DNA from: Costus lasius
Lineage: Eukaryota > Streptophyta > Magnoliopsida > Zingiberales > Costaceae
Direction of reading: 5' to 3'
DNA length: 64,000 nt
NCBI GenBank assembly: GCA_027563935.2
Contig: JANVAS020000203.1
Coordinates: 3,472,001-3,536,000 of the forward strand
The notes beneath the pieces were generated by a model that was given only the letters and a program-made list of their open reading frames with translations, did no database searches and was not told the DNA's origin. Shown one piece after another: positions 11,331 through 21,501 of this stretch (position 1 is the stretch's first letter; the number at the start of each line of letters is the position of its first letter). The translations under genes and the position numbers were made by a program.

Positions 11331-12399
11331 TTGGACACCTGCAGCTTCTTCTCCAGATTCGCAGTGCCTCTGATTACCAGCCACTGCCGCTTCTTTAGCG
11401 CTCATCATCTTCAGATCTCTTAGCCGGCAATCTACTTCCAGCTACATCGCTATCCACTAGAAAGATTTGCCGGAGCACCACCAGCAGCCCCTTAGTTCTT
11501 CTACTGCCTCTATTTCCATTGATTTTATTTTTGCAGCAGAATCTTTAATTAGTGACTCTGATTTTTTTTATCTGTGCAGTATCATCGCATGCCGCCCACT
11601 AGCTGATGACTTCGCCTCTAGGACTGTAGTCTCCAGCAGGCCACTAGAGACCACTCATCATCTCTCTACTGTAGGCACCATCATCTTCATTGCTAGCAGC
11701 TCTTCAGCTAGCATCTGTTCCACCTCTGCTTCTCGCCTCCATCAGCTCCTTCCACCGGCACCCCCTCTTGGACCACTGACGATATCTCTGATAACCCTTT
11801 TGAGAAAAATATTATTTTTAGTTAAGTTAAGAGACTATTTTTGAGCTGAGGCTTATGTATCTAAAAATTGCACAAGTAAATTTTTCAAAAGGCGCATCCT
11901 TGAGGATGGCTTAGCAACACCTACCCCTTATGTATTACTTTATGGTTTTCTCTAGAAAAGTTATGTATGGATATTTGGATTCATTACTTTGTTTTGATGA
12001 GACTATGTAAGTCTACACGTTTTTCAAATTGGTTTTATGGTTATGATAAGATTGATGATTGTAAAAATTTTAATTTGATGATATGTTTTTCCTAGAAGGG
12101 TGGATTTTTCTATGATGATGAATGTTTATGCATGTCAATGCCTATGAATGGAGATATACCTATTATGCTGAATTTATTTCTTCAATATATATCTACTTGT
12201 TAAAATCCTTCATTGATTGTTGCATATGGTTTTGGGTAGATATGTTGTTTGATGAATGCAATCTAATAGTGAAACATCTTTCTTGAATAAAATGAGCATA
12301 TGAGTATAATTTTTGAATTGATGTCAATTGATTAACCTAGTTGATGTTTAGTTTATCTTACTATTTGTTGGGAAGAAAGAATCCAAGATCCAAAAAGAG

Positions 12400-12555
12400 A
12401 GAGAGACTCCCCTACTTGGCATTGCGTAAAATTGGCAGTGGTACCGAAGACATGGGTTGAAGTCTATAAAAAAGAGAGAGAGAAAAAGAGAATGACTCCT
12501 CTACTTGGCACTGCGTAAAATTGGCAGTGGTACCGAAGATAAGAGTTGAAGTTCA
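12400..12555 (+). repeat. duplicated pre-LTR hairpin block
   Basis: Two copies of a 75-90 bp block containing CTACTTGGCA, an 'attggcagtggtaccgaaga' core and 'gttgaagt'. In the second copy CACTGC and GCAGTG, separated by nine bases, can pair as a hairpin (about 12509-12529). The same block occurs once in Gy1 (about 3743-3790) and Gy2 (about 23463-23510) and twice in Lr2 (about 42340-42500). Confidence 0.75.
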
Positions 12556-12960
12556 AATAAAAAGTATGTATCTATGTGGGTACATGCCAACAAAAACAAT
12601 AAAAAAAGAAAAAAAAAACAAGAGGAGAAAGATTTTGAGTAGAAAAAGATTTTGAAAATCCTATTCCTGTAAACAAAGATATGATAGATTTAAACTGAAA
12701 CAAAGGTGAATTCATGAGATAGAGATTCTGTTTATCATACAAGTTATGAAATTTATTTGATCAAAGTTGTGAATCTTAAAGATTAAATTCGGAGGACAGT
12801 GTATTTATCTGAAATTTTGTGTAACAGTTGGTGGAATATTTCATGAGTGATTATATTTTAGAAATTTATTTTTCATAAACGAGCATATTTTCCATACTTA
12901 ACATTGTTCTTTATTCTATTCATTTGCTTGAGGACAAGTAAAGTTTGAGCCTTATGTATT

Positions 12961-14755
12961 TGATGACATGAAAATTTATAGTATATTTTGTGTCATTTGA
13001 TTGGTCCTTTTGTGTCATATTCATGCTCTTTTGCTTGTTTTTAAGCCTTATTTATCAAATATTACGGAATCTACACCATTTCTTATTTTTCATCATTTTT
13101 AGGTAAAAGTGCCATATTTTTATGGATTTTGAAAGATCTGAGCACACGAATGGATTCCAGACATCGAAACGAAGCCGCCCGTCAATTTTCATGCAAATTG
13201 GAGATAGTTAGAAAATTACACCCCTGCCGTAATTAATTTTACGGGTGTAATTTTCTGCCCAGATTACACCACTGCCGTAATATTTTCCACAAGCCGTAAT
13301 TTCCTACCTAGAATACACAGAAGCAAATTACGGCACTACCGTAATATTTTTTACGGGCCGTAATTTCATGGAAAATTTCCAAAGAACAAATTACGGTAAT
13401 GCCATAATCAAAATTACGGGCCATAATTATATTTTTGAACAAGTCTTCCACCGCCTCCAAAATCTGATTTTTTTCAAAGCCAAATTAGAAAGATCTGGGG
13501 CACGATTTCAAAATTCATAAAAAAGGGGATTGTTCTATAAGAGGAGGAGAAGATTTGAGGACAAGAATCATCCAATTTCATCACCAATCGAGGGAGAAAT
13601 CAAGAGAGGCATCCTTAGGGCTTAGCCTCTCGCAGTGAGGCGTAGAGGCCACCTCAGGACGCGAAATTTATAGGAAAGCTTCGTCCATAGGAGGAGAGGA
13701 TACACCGAAAATTTCAAATCGAAAGGAGTTCAATCGAGGGAGAAATCAAAGAAAGAAGTTTCGGGCAGAATAGTGTTTCATGATTTTACTCTAGCAGCCA
13801 ATATTGTAGCAGTACTGTTCATCTAAAACAAAAATCATGGGGCTGTGTAAATTTTTACACCCCCGTGAAATCAGTAACTTTTCTATTCTCACTCTATTGA
13901 ATTCTAATTTTTTATTGTATTTTTGACTCCATAGTAGCGTAACTTTCTTTTAGGACAAAGGATGTAATCCCCTTAGTTTCATAATGATTAAATGATCCTT
14001 GATTCGTCAAGGAACCTTTTTTATGATAATTCTGCTTAAGTGATAATTGCCTTTAATTATTTCTAGTTTCATATTGTTAACATGTATTGGACTTTTTGCG
14101 ATATGAACCGAAAGGTGACTTGCAAGAACTTGGAACCCTAGAATTGTGATTTAGGAACTCATCATAAGAAATTAGGTTTGTTCTTGTTTCTAGATTTTAG
14201 AAGTCTATTGCCTTGTTGATAATTTGATTTAGGAAGAATTATTGAATTAAACATGAAGATATTGTAAGAAATTAAGTATCGGATCATTGGAGAACCTTAA
14301 GTCGAACCTGTGAAACTAAAGTATAAAACTATTTAGTTTTCACTTGAGATGATTGACATAGAGATTGGATGCATGAAAGTGATCTTTGATTTCTTTGTCA
14401 ATGATTTACTTATCTTTAACATCGAATTAATCTTGTGCGAAAGTAAGGATTGATTCTTTGTAAATTGTCTGTGCGAAAGCGAGATGATTTCTTTATAGAG
14501 TAAATTATATCTTTATCATAATAAGAGTGGACTAACGATGCACTTATTTCCTTCTAGTCATGGAAATTAAGGTGGATGAAACCCTAGTCACAACTTTTCT
14601 CTCTAACTCTTCATATACTTTCCGATCATTTTCTTACATCGTATTCGGTTTGCTTAGCTAGTGAGAAAACAACTATTCGGTACTTAACATGTAGATCTCT
14701 GTGGTTCGATATCTTTTTATTACTTTGAAGTATCCGTGCATTTGCGGACACAACA
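12961..14755 (+). repeat. Lr1 3' LTR
   Basis: A 1795-bp copy of the 5' LTR, starting TGATGACATG and ending GGACACAACA, followed directly by the target duplication and the remainder of the Gy1 gag. The palindromes at 13210-13440 are better preserved than in the 5' copy. Confidence 0.9.
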
Positions 14756-14950
14756 GTGATCGATCTAGCTGGAAGAGAGTACAACCAAGCTCGTGCGCGG
14801 TCCCTGAGAGAAAATGGAAAAAGTCTCAGTCTAATTGCGTCAGAAGATACACCATTTACCTTAACGATGTCATAGTATTCTAAAACACAGTGAGATGAAG
14901 ATTAAGGTCCTGATTTAGGGAACCCCAAACTGATTTTATTGAACCATCAT
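14756..14950 (-). pseudogene. Gy1 Gag, upstream fragment
   Basis: Continues the Gy1 gag after Lr1. On the minus strand it aligns with Gy2 51965-52170, covering FELKPALMTMVQQNQFG to SDAIRLRLFPFSLKDRARAW, with frameshifts and stops. It ends at 14950, where the Ch LTR begins, so the N-terminus is missing from the window. Confidence 0.75.
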
Positions 14951-16158
14951 TGATGCAGCTACTATAGGTGGGTTAGTCCTTAGCTCCGTACTCTAGGGGT
15001 TTATGAGACGATGATCAAAAAACGTGAGAGGGTCTTGAGACGAGGGAAGTAAAACGCGTGTCGGAAAATAAACAATGTGAAATCCAAAGAGAAACAATGC
15101 GGAAGACGGTGATGAATACGTTTCGAGGCAGCACAGACAACGAAGAAACCAACAACACCCAACTACGCAAATAAAACTCACTAACCTCTCTTAGCGAGCA
15201 ATTTAAGCACAGCATGGCAACAAGGGCAGCAGACTTAGCAGCGATTCAGCTTGCGCGCCTATGAACCTACAATCACACAAAAGCCAAGGAACGTCCACAT
15301 TTCTGACGTACGAATGCCCTTGGGGTAAGGAAATCAAACAATAACAACACAACAAAATTCTAAAAACAGGCGAACCTGACGCACTGGTGGTGCAATTTAC
15401 TTATTTGAAGTGAAAGACGATTACAACCAGTAGGAGTGGAATCGAGACTGAGCCAAGGATCACACACCTTGCTCCATACTCTAACCTCTCCGAAGTGAGC
15501 TCCTATCACACAAGAATGCAAAGGAACAAGCTACACTCCAGCTCCCTTTTATAGAGCAAGGGAGAGAATATCACACCACATGCATTACTAGGGAATATCA
15601 CACCACAAACATGACTAAGGAATAACACACCACAAGCATGATTACCTACTCTAACTAACTAAAAGCGGTCAAGATGCTGCTGATGCAAGCATGCTGATGT
15701 AAGCATACTGATGCAAGCATTAACTAACTCATACTAACTACTACCAACTAAAGTAGATGAGGGAATCTGAAGCTGGGCGCATGGACTGTGCCTTCTAGGC
15801 TACTACTGGGCCGTCAAACTATCATGGAGCATGCAACGATGAAACAACAGAATTTGCTGATGGTGGGCTGATTCATCACTGTTCTAGCTTGTTCTTGGGC
15901 CGTGTTGGCCAACTGGTTGCGGTAGCAATCGTTGACTGGGTCTTTAGGTGGCCAGGGTGCCAAGCACATGGGCTGCAATACCTCCGTGTGGGCTGATAAT
16001 GGACTAATGACGCCTGTGAACTGCTCTGGTGGTTGACTTAAATGTTGAGATCGCCTTATTGTGATTGCGTCGGGCCCCTTTGAACTTTTGAAGGGAGGTG
16101 GAACCTTGTCTGGAGGGAAGTCCACATAATGGCCATGTTTCTCTAGTTCTGGAGCTAC
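14951..16158 (-). repeat. Ch1 3' LTR
   Basis: Starts TGATGCAGCTACTATAGG in plus reading, as at 18599. Includes a 14-bp tandem repeat (CTGATGCAAGCATG type, about 15676-15720) and the AACATGACTA/GGGAATATCACACC repeats (15570-15640). Its inner end is rearranged: the last 30 or so bases and the polypurine tract seen at 19820-19856 are replaced by a re-copy of local sequence (about 16160-16188). Small ORFs inside (15814-16161) are LTR sequence, not genes. Confidence 0.8.
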
Positions 16159-16642
16159 CATAAAATGGCCTTGTCTGGAGGGAAGTCCTTAGTTCCTCCG
16201 GAGAAATAAGGGGATGCTCATCGATGGCGAGGGGCTCCTCCAACGGGTCGTGGTAGTGAAGAAGGTCCGCGATGTTGAAGACGGGGTGGATCCCCATACT
16301 CTCCGGTAGATTGAGGACATAGGCGTTGGAGCCTATCCGCTGTAGTACCGCATAGGGCCCCGTGTACCATGCCTGTAGCTTAAAATGCGCCCGATTTGCC
16401 ACTCACTCGGGGTGGATGCGCACCCTCACAAGATCACTTGCACTAAAATGGTGTGGGCTATGGTGTTCGTTGGCCTTCGGAACATTCCTAGTGTTGCCCA
16501 AAAAGCTCCAATGCTGAACTTCCTCATGCAAACTCGCGATATGACTGGCAAAGGAAAATGCATAGTCAGAAAGATGGGACTCCATGGGAAGGTCATGCAA
16601 GTCAATAGGTTTTTGTGGTTGTTGTCCAAGGACCACTTGCAA
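16159..16642 (-). pseudogene. Ch1 integrase C-terminal fragment (GPY/F)
   Basis: Two overlapping frames give the region after the integrase catalytic core: VVLGQQPQKPIDLHDLP, then in the next frame FKLQAWYTGPYAVLQRIGSN and YVLNLPESMGIHPVFNI, the GPY/F domain typical of many Ty3/gypsy integrases. No chromodomain is visible. A frameshift separates the pieces near 16400. The upstream end joins a deletion with filler DNA at 16643-16688. Confidence 0.8.
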
Positions 16643-16688
16643 GGGACTTAGTCATGTATGCTTACATCAGCATTCTTGCTGGGCATGC
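16643..16688. other. filler DNA at the Ch1 deletion junction
   Basis: About 45 bases that match neither side in Ch2, sitting where Ch2 has about 860 bp of integrase core and zinc-binding region (20325-21187). ATGCTTACATCAGCATTCTT matches the reverse complement of LTR sequence at 15685-15715 with a single mismatch, so the filler looks templated. Confidence 0.7.
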
Positions 16689-18156
16689 TGGGCATTACCT
16701 ACAACATTCTCCTTACCCGCCTTATGATTAATCACAAAAGAGTACTATTGCAAGTACTCCACCCACTTGGCATGCTGGGCACCCAACTTCTTTTGGGCGC
16801 TCAGGAAGGATAAGGCTTGGTGGTCACTATACAGAACGAACTCACGGTGGAGTAAATAGTGCCTCCACTGCCTCAACGATTGGACAATGGAATAGAATTC
16901 TTTGTCATATGTGGAGTACCGCTGCCGAACGACATTTAGTTTTTCACTAAAGAAGGCAACTGGGTGGCCTTCTTGACTTAGAGTTCCTCCAATCCCAGTA
17001 CCGAAGGCATCGCATGCGACTACAAAGACTTTGGAAAAGTCTGAAAGTCAAAGAACGAGGGCTGTGGTAAGGGCATCCTTGAGGTCGTCAAAGGCACGCT
17101 AAGTGGCTGGTGTCCACTCGAAGTCATCTTTCGACAAACGTTGGGTTAATGGGATAGTAATGGTGCTAAATCCACGGATGAATTGACGGTAGATCCCAGC
17201 AAGACCTAAGAAACTATGAACCTCAGAAATAGTGCAAGGTTCAGGCCAATGCCGAATGACATCAATCTTGGTGGGGTCAACAAAGAAACCCCGATCAGAC
17301 ACTATGTACCCTAGAAAGTGGACTTGGGTGGCCATGAAGGTGCACTTCTTCGTGTTAAGGAAGAGGTGCTCATTCTGGAGAATCTCAAAGGTAGAGCGAA
17401 GATGCTCTAAGTGTTCCTCTCGGGTGCGGCTGAAGATCAGAATGTCGTCAAAGTAGACGACCAGGAATTTGCCCATGTAGGGCTTGAAGATGTGACTCAT
17501 TAGCCTCATGAACATGGAGGGGGCGTTCGTCAAGCCAAAGTGCATGACTAACCACTCATATAGACTATCCTTGGTATTGAACGCAGTCTTCCATTCATCA
17601 CCCTCACGGATGTGGACCTAGTGATATCCACTCCAGAGGTTCAACTTGGTAAACCATGAAGAACTTAAAACTAAGTAGAGCATGTCGTTGAGACGGGGTA
17701 TGGGGAACTGATACTTGACGGTGATCCTATTAATGTCTCGACTATCTATGCACATTTGCCACGACCCATCCTTTTTGGGATTGAGTAGGGCGGGGATAGT
17801 GCATGGGCTAAGGCTCTCGCGGATGTACCCCTTCGTAACGAGTTCATCTACTTGACGCTGCAACTTGGCGTGTTCAGTGGGGTTGAGTCTATGGTGTGGC
17901 AAGTTTAGGAGATGGCTCCCGGTACTAAGTTTATCGCATGTTGGATCTCCCTTTCCGAGGGGAGTCCATGAGGAAGATCCTCAGGTGAGATGTTGCTAAA
18001 CTTAGACAAGAGGGTGGCAATGTCGGCTGGAGGGTCCGTCTCCGCCTGGGGAGATGGGTCCACCGCCTCATGCAACATCAAGGCATAGACCACCTTGGTC
18101 TCACTACCTTCAAATATCATCAAACGGTTCATCCTTAGGAATTGGTTCTTCCTCAT
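16689..18156 (-). pseudogene. Ch1 RT and RNase H relic
   Basis: The 17905-18156 frame holds the region before RT ([20 protein letters not shown]). The 17618-17902 frame carries RT palm/fingers: LVTKGYIRESLSPC, LNPKKDGSWQMCIDSRDINR, FTKLNLWSGYH (the usual catalytic D of FTKLDLRSGYH is N here). The 17099-17545 frame has [16 protein letters not shown] sequence (read as [15 protein letters not shown], the YxDD box) and [20 protein letters not shown]. RNase H sequence continues to 16690 with stops. The N for D change and the frameshifts make it inactive. Confidence 0.85.
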
Positions 18157-18208
18157 AGGGCCGATGCCTAACGGGTTGGGTTACAGGGGGTAGCTCCCTA
18201 GTTGAAGC

Positions 18209-18484
18209 TTAGTAAGTTGGCAGGGAGGGGTCAACCGGAACTCGGGTTCTACGCTCTAAAGACTCGAGGTGATCACTCACGCCCTTAAGAGAAGCCGTGA
18301 GTTGATCCATGGACTGCATGAGCAGTCGGCTAAGCTGGTGACAAAAGTCCTCCATTTTGTCTAACTGCGATGACAGAGCATCATTCGAACTAACCTGGTC
18401 CTTAGACCCTTCCGTGGGTAAGACGGACACTTGGGAATCAGGGAACTGGGACATGGTTTGTGACCTCGTAGTCACCATGCACAA
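18209..18484 (-). pseudogene. Ch1 Gag N-terminal fragment
   Basis: A 91-codon frame starting MCMVTTRSQTMSQFPDSQVS, with a heptad-like stretch DKMEDFCHQLSRLLMQSMDQ and LKGVSDHLESLE suggesting a coiled coil. It lies just inside the primer-binding site, the right place for the Gag start of a Ty3/gypsy element. It runs into sequence before RT without a capsid or zinc knuckle, so most of gag and protease was deleted. Confidence 0.65.
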
Positions 18485-18580
18485 ACAAGGTATGACTCAA
18501 AATGCACATGCTAAAAGCGTGCGGAAATATAAAGATACAATAGAGTTGGATTGTGCGAACAATCAGAATTGAATGCGCAA

Positions 18581-18594
18581 CTCCTCTGATACTA
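18581..18594 (-). promoter_or_regulatory. Ch1 primer-binding site (tRNA-iMet type)
   Basis: On the minus strand TAGTATCAGAGGAG follows the LTR end by four bases. It resembles the initiator-Met complement TGGTATCAGAGC with a changed second base and end. Confidence 0.65.
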
Positions 18595-18598
18595 GAAT

Positions 18599-19847
18599 TG
18601 ATGCAGCTACTATAGGTGGGTTAGTCCTTAGCTCCATACAATAGGGGTTTATGAGACGATGATGGGAAAATGTGAGAGGGTCTAGATACGAGGGAAGTAA
18701 AACGCATGTCGAAAAATAAGCAATGTGAAAACCAATGAGAAACAATGTGGAAGATGGCGATGAATACGTTTCGAGGTAGCACAGACGACGAAGAAACCAA
18801 CGACACCCAACTACGCAAATAAAACTCACTAACCTCTCTTAGCGAGCGATTTAAGCACAGTACTACAACAAGGGCAGCGGACTTAGCAGCGATTCAGCTT
18901 GCGCGCCTATGAAACTGCTATCACATAAAAGCCAAGGAACGTCCACGTCTCCGGTGTACGAATGCCCGTGGGTAAGGAAATCAAACAAGAACAACACTAC
19001 AAAATTCCCAAAATAGGCAAACCTGACGCACCGGCGATGCGATTTACTTCTTTCAAATGAAAGACGATTACAACCAGTAGGCGAGGAATTGAGACCGAGC
19101 CAAGGATCACACACCTTGCTCCACACTCTAACCTCTCCGAAGTGAGCTCCTATCACACAAGAAAGCTAAAGAACAAGCTACACTCCAGCTCCCTTTTTAT
19201 AGAGTAAGGGAGGGAATATCACACCATATGCATGACTAGGGAATATCACACCACAAACATGACTAGGGAATAACACACCACAAGTATGACTACCAACTCT
19301 AACTAACTAAAAGCAGTCAAGATGCTGCTGATGTGAGCATGCTAATGTAAGCATGTTGATGCAAGCATTAACTAACTCATACTAACTACTACCAACTAAA
19401 GTAGATGAGGGAATCTGAAGCTAGGTGCATGGACTAGGCCTTCTGGGCTGGGCTGGGCCTTTCGGGCTACGACTGGGCCGTTAAACTATCTCAGAGCACA
19501 CAGCGATGAAATAGCAGAATTTGTTGATGGTGGGTTGATTCATCTCTATGCTAGCTTGTTCTTGAGCCGTGTTGGCCAACTAGTTGCGGTAGCGATCCTT
19601 GACTGGGTCTTCATGTGGCCGGGGTGCCAAGCACAAGGGCCACAATACCTTCGTGTGGGCTGATAATGGACTAATGACGCCTATGAACTGCTCTGGTGGT
19701 TGACTTGAACGTTGAGATCACCTTATTGTGATTGTGTCGGGTCCCTTTGAACTTTTTAAGGGAGGTGGAACCTTTTCTGGAGGGAAGTCCATAGAATGGC
19801 CATGTTTCTCTGGTTCTGGAGCTGCCATAGAGGGCCCTCCTGCATCA
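18599..19847 (-). repeat. LTR shared by Ch1 (5') and Ch2 (3')
   Basis: A 1249-bp LTR with inverted ends TGATGCAG/CTGCATCA. On its left lies a primer site with Gag (Ch1); on its right lie a polypurine tract and the integrase end (Ch2). One LTR therefore serves two internal regions. A plus-strand G/C-poor stretch at 19195-19300 repeats 'aatatcacaccac...catgacta' units, as in the other LTR copy. Confidence 0.85.
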
Positions 19848-19848
19848 A

Positions 19849-19856
19849 TCCCCCCT
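19849..19856 (-). promoter_or_regulatory. Ch2 polypurine tract
   Basis: Minus-strand AGGGGGGA immediately before the LTR start TGATGCAGG. The pol stop codon TAG overlaps its beginning. The tract is missing from Ch1. Confidence 0.75.
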
Positions 19857-19859
19857 AGT

Positions 19860-20314
19860 TTGAAGAGTTCTCCTCTGTAGAACTAAGGGGATGCTCATCG
19901 GTGGCGAGGGGCTCCTCCAATGGGTCATGGTAGTGAAGAAGGTCCACGACGTTGAAGACGGGGTGGGTCCCCATGCTCTCCGGTAGATCGAGGACATAGG
20001 CGTTGGAGCCTACCCGGTGTAATACCGCCTAGGGCCCCATGTACCGTGCCTGTAGCTTAAAATGCGCCCGATTTGCCACTCACTCGGGGTGGATGCGAAC
20101 CATCACAAGATCACCTGCACTAAAAATGGAGTGTCCTACGGTGTTCGTTGGCCTTCAGAGCATTCCGAGTGTTGCCCAAAAAGATCCAATGCCTAACTTC
20201 GTCATGCAAACTCGCAATATGACTGACAAAGGAAAATGCATGGTCAGAAAGATGGGACTCCATGGGAAGGTCATGCAAGTCAACAGGTTTTCATGGTTGT
20301 TGTCCAAGGACCAC
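19860..20314 (-). pseudogene. Ch2 integrase C-terminal region
   Basis: Homologous to 16159-16642 of Ch1 and co-linear with it, including the GPY/F segment and the tail EHPLSSTEENSSN just before a stop that touches the polypurine tract. This gives the natural end of the pol frame, which in Ch1 has been altered by rearrangement. Frameshifts and stops are present, so this is a relic. Confidence 0.75.
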
Positions 20315-20827
20315 TTAGAAGGGACTTAGACCGGTAGACCGATTGACTGCACTATTATACGTGAATTCGGCAACAGGGAGCACAATGTCCCAATTCTTAG
20401 GGTGATCACCAACGAAACATCGGAGCAAATTACCCGAACTCCTATTAACGACCTCAGTTTGACCATTGGTTTGGGGCTGATAGGCTGTAGAAAACTTAAG
20501 GGTGGTCCCTAATAGTGCCCACAGTGATCGCCAAAAGTGGCTCACAAAGCGGGTGTCGCAATCGGACACTATAGAGAGTGGGAGGCCATGGAGGCGAACT
20601 ACCTCCCTAACAAAGAGATGGGCTATGTGGGACGCATCCGCTCTCCTAGAATAGGGGATGAAATGGGCCATCTTAGAGAACTGATCCACTACGACATAGA
20701 TGGAATCGAATCTAAATGCAGTGCGGGGCAACCCCAAGACAAAGTCCATGCTGAGGTCCCTCCATGGACCCTCAGAAACGGGTAGTGGGGTGTACAAACC
20801 AGTGTTCGGGGGTCTAGGCTTAGCCAT
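20315..20827 (-). pseudogene. Ch2 integrase catalytic core
   Basis: A 170-codon frame with the retroviral integrase core (DDE): first D in WRDLSMDFVLGLPRT, second D in LPLSIVSDCDTRFVSHFW (usual SDRD altered to SDCD) and the E in YQPQTNGQTEVVNR. It ends in VLPVAEFTYNSAVNRSTGLS. Although open, it is flanked by stops on both sides and belongs to a truncated element. The core is deleted in Ch1. Confidence 0.85.
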
Positions 20828-20830
20828 TTG

Positions 20831-21501
20831 TCAAGTGCCACAGTGGCGCATAATGCGTTCCACATCTTTGAGCAAGGAGGGCCAAAACAGGCGCTCCTCG
20901 GCTATCTCGAATGTCTTATCATGTCCATGGTGGTCGGCAACGCCACCTACATGCAACTCTAATAGAAGGTGGTCGCGAAGGGAGGACCGAAGAATACACA
21001 ATCGGTTCCCAAAGAATAAATAACCCTCACACAACTGGTAAGGTGACTCAACACCCTCAGGCTCGCTCAGGCGAGTATACATTGCACCAAAATCGGGGTA
21101 GCTAGGGTACTCATCCTTAACATAGTCTAATATATTGATGCAGGTACGCATAACACACAAAAGTGTCCTTATGCGGCTTAGGGCGTCTGCTACAACATTC
21201 TCCTTACCCGCCTTATGATTAATCACAAAAGAGTATTGTTGCAAGTACTCCACCCACTTGGCATACTGGGTACCCAACTTCTTTTAGGCCCTTAGGAAGG
21301 ATAAGGCTTGGTAGTCACTATACAGAACGAACTCACGGTAGAGTAAATAGTGCCTCTACTGCCTCAACGATTGGACAATGGCATAGAATTCTTTGTCATA
21401 TGTGGAGTACCGCTGCTGAACGGCATTTAGTTCTTCACTAAAGAAGGCAACCGGGTGGCCTTCTTGACTCAGAGTTCCTCTGATCCCAGTACCAGAGGCA
21501 T
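20831..21501 (-). pseudogene. Ch2 RNase H end and integrase zinc-binding domain
   Basis: The frame 20831-21277 starts in the RNase H C-terminus (QKWVEYLQQYSF-like, then NHKAGKENVVADALSR) and continues to the H2C2 zinc-binding domain (LHVGGVADHHGHDKTFEIA, RLFWPSLLKDVERIMRHC). The remaining 220 bases encode more RNase H with stops, up to the Gy2 insertion. Confidence 0.8.

Larger units (their letters stand above)
10118..12960 (+). other. Lr1 internal non-coding region
   Basis: About 2.8 kb between the ORF and the 3' LTR. In order it contains a six-unit palindrome array (10305-10735), a degenerate repeat zone (10860-11330), a CT-rich stretch (11330-11800), an AT-rich stretch, a duplicated hairpin block (12400-12555) and the motif CTTGAGGACAAGTAAAG (12928-12944) before the LTR. 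The 125-codon Ser/Thr-rich ORF at 11467-11844 lies in the CT-rich zone and its frame is not kept in Lr2, so I do not call it a gene. Confidence 0.65.
6688..14755 (+). mobile_element. Lr1: non-autonomous LTR retrotransposon with both LTRs
   Basis: An 8068-bp element with LTRs 6688-8472 and 12961-14755, both starting TGATGACA and ending CACAACA, a tRNA-Asp-type primer site and one Gag-derived ORF. No protease, RT, RNase H or integrase is encoded. The target duplication is GTGCT (6683-6687) and GTGAT (14756-14760), one mismatch; Gy2 shows the uninterrupted gag sequence at about 51970. The two LTRs are very alike by eye, so it is younger than its host Gy1. Lr2 (36733-48645) is a second copy in the opposite orientation. 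Confidence 0.9.
1763..14950 (-). mobile_element. Gy1: Athila-like Ty3/gypsy element, pol-less and interrupted
   Basis: Minus-strand element of the same family as Gy2 at 21502. Present are the 3' LTR (1763-3228), a non-coding 3' internal region, a decayed protease and Gag. RT, RNase H and integrase are absent: the protease tail is followed by only about 1.6 kb of non-coding sequence before the LTR, where Gy2 carries the rest of pol. Gag is split by Lr1 (6688-14755), with target duplication GTGCT/GTGAT. The N-terminal part of Gag is cut at 14950 by the Ch insertion, so the primer site and 5' LTR are not in the window. It is either a deletion derivative or a member of a non-autonomous gag-protease subfamily. 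Confidence 0.8.
14951..19847 (-). mobile_element. Ch1: Ty3/gypsy element with large internal deletions
   Basis: Minus-strand element between LTRs 14951-16158 and 18599-19847, with a tRNA-iMet-type primer site. Only 2.4 kb of internal sequence remains: a gag N-terminus, a fragment before RT, RT, part of RNase H and the integrase C-terminus. Most of gag, protease and the integrase core are deleted. The right LTR is also the 3' LTR of Ch2, giving an LTR-internal-LTR-internal tandem. Inserted in the Gy1 gag. Confidence 0.8.
19848..21501 (-). mobile_element. Ch2: 3' half of a second Ch element
   Basis: Polypurine tract, integrase and RNase H of a Ch element, in tandem with Ch1 and truncated at 21501 by Gy2. 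The break is in RNase H: sequence stops after 'cagtaccagaggcat', where Ch1 continues with 'cgcatgcgactac' (about 17009). GGCAT (21497-21501) should be the Gy2 target duplication. The other half of Ch2 is not found to the right of Gy2. Confidence 0.8.

Noticed and set aside
11467..11844. 125-codon Ser/Thr-rich ORF in Lr1
   Set aside because: Low-complexity CT-rich DNA. The Lr2 counterpart (about 43340-43605) does not keep the frame.
14993..15215. ORFs in the Ch LTRs (also 18563-18829)
   Set aside because: Similar in both LTRs through duplication; frames differ by stops and have no domain.
18599..19847. CRM-type centromeric element, judged from the TGATG LTR start and iMet primer site
   Set aside because: The pol frame stops before the LTR, and neither a chromodomain nor a CR motif was seen, so I did not assign the lineage.
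20039..20329. plus-strand ORF shared by Ch1 and Ch2 (also 16385-16651)
   Set aside because: Antisense to the integrase C-terminal region; conservation is explained by the integrase frame.
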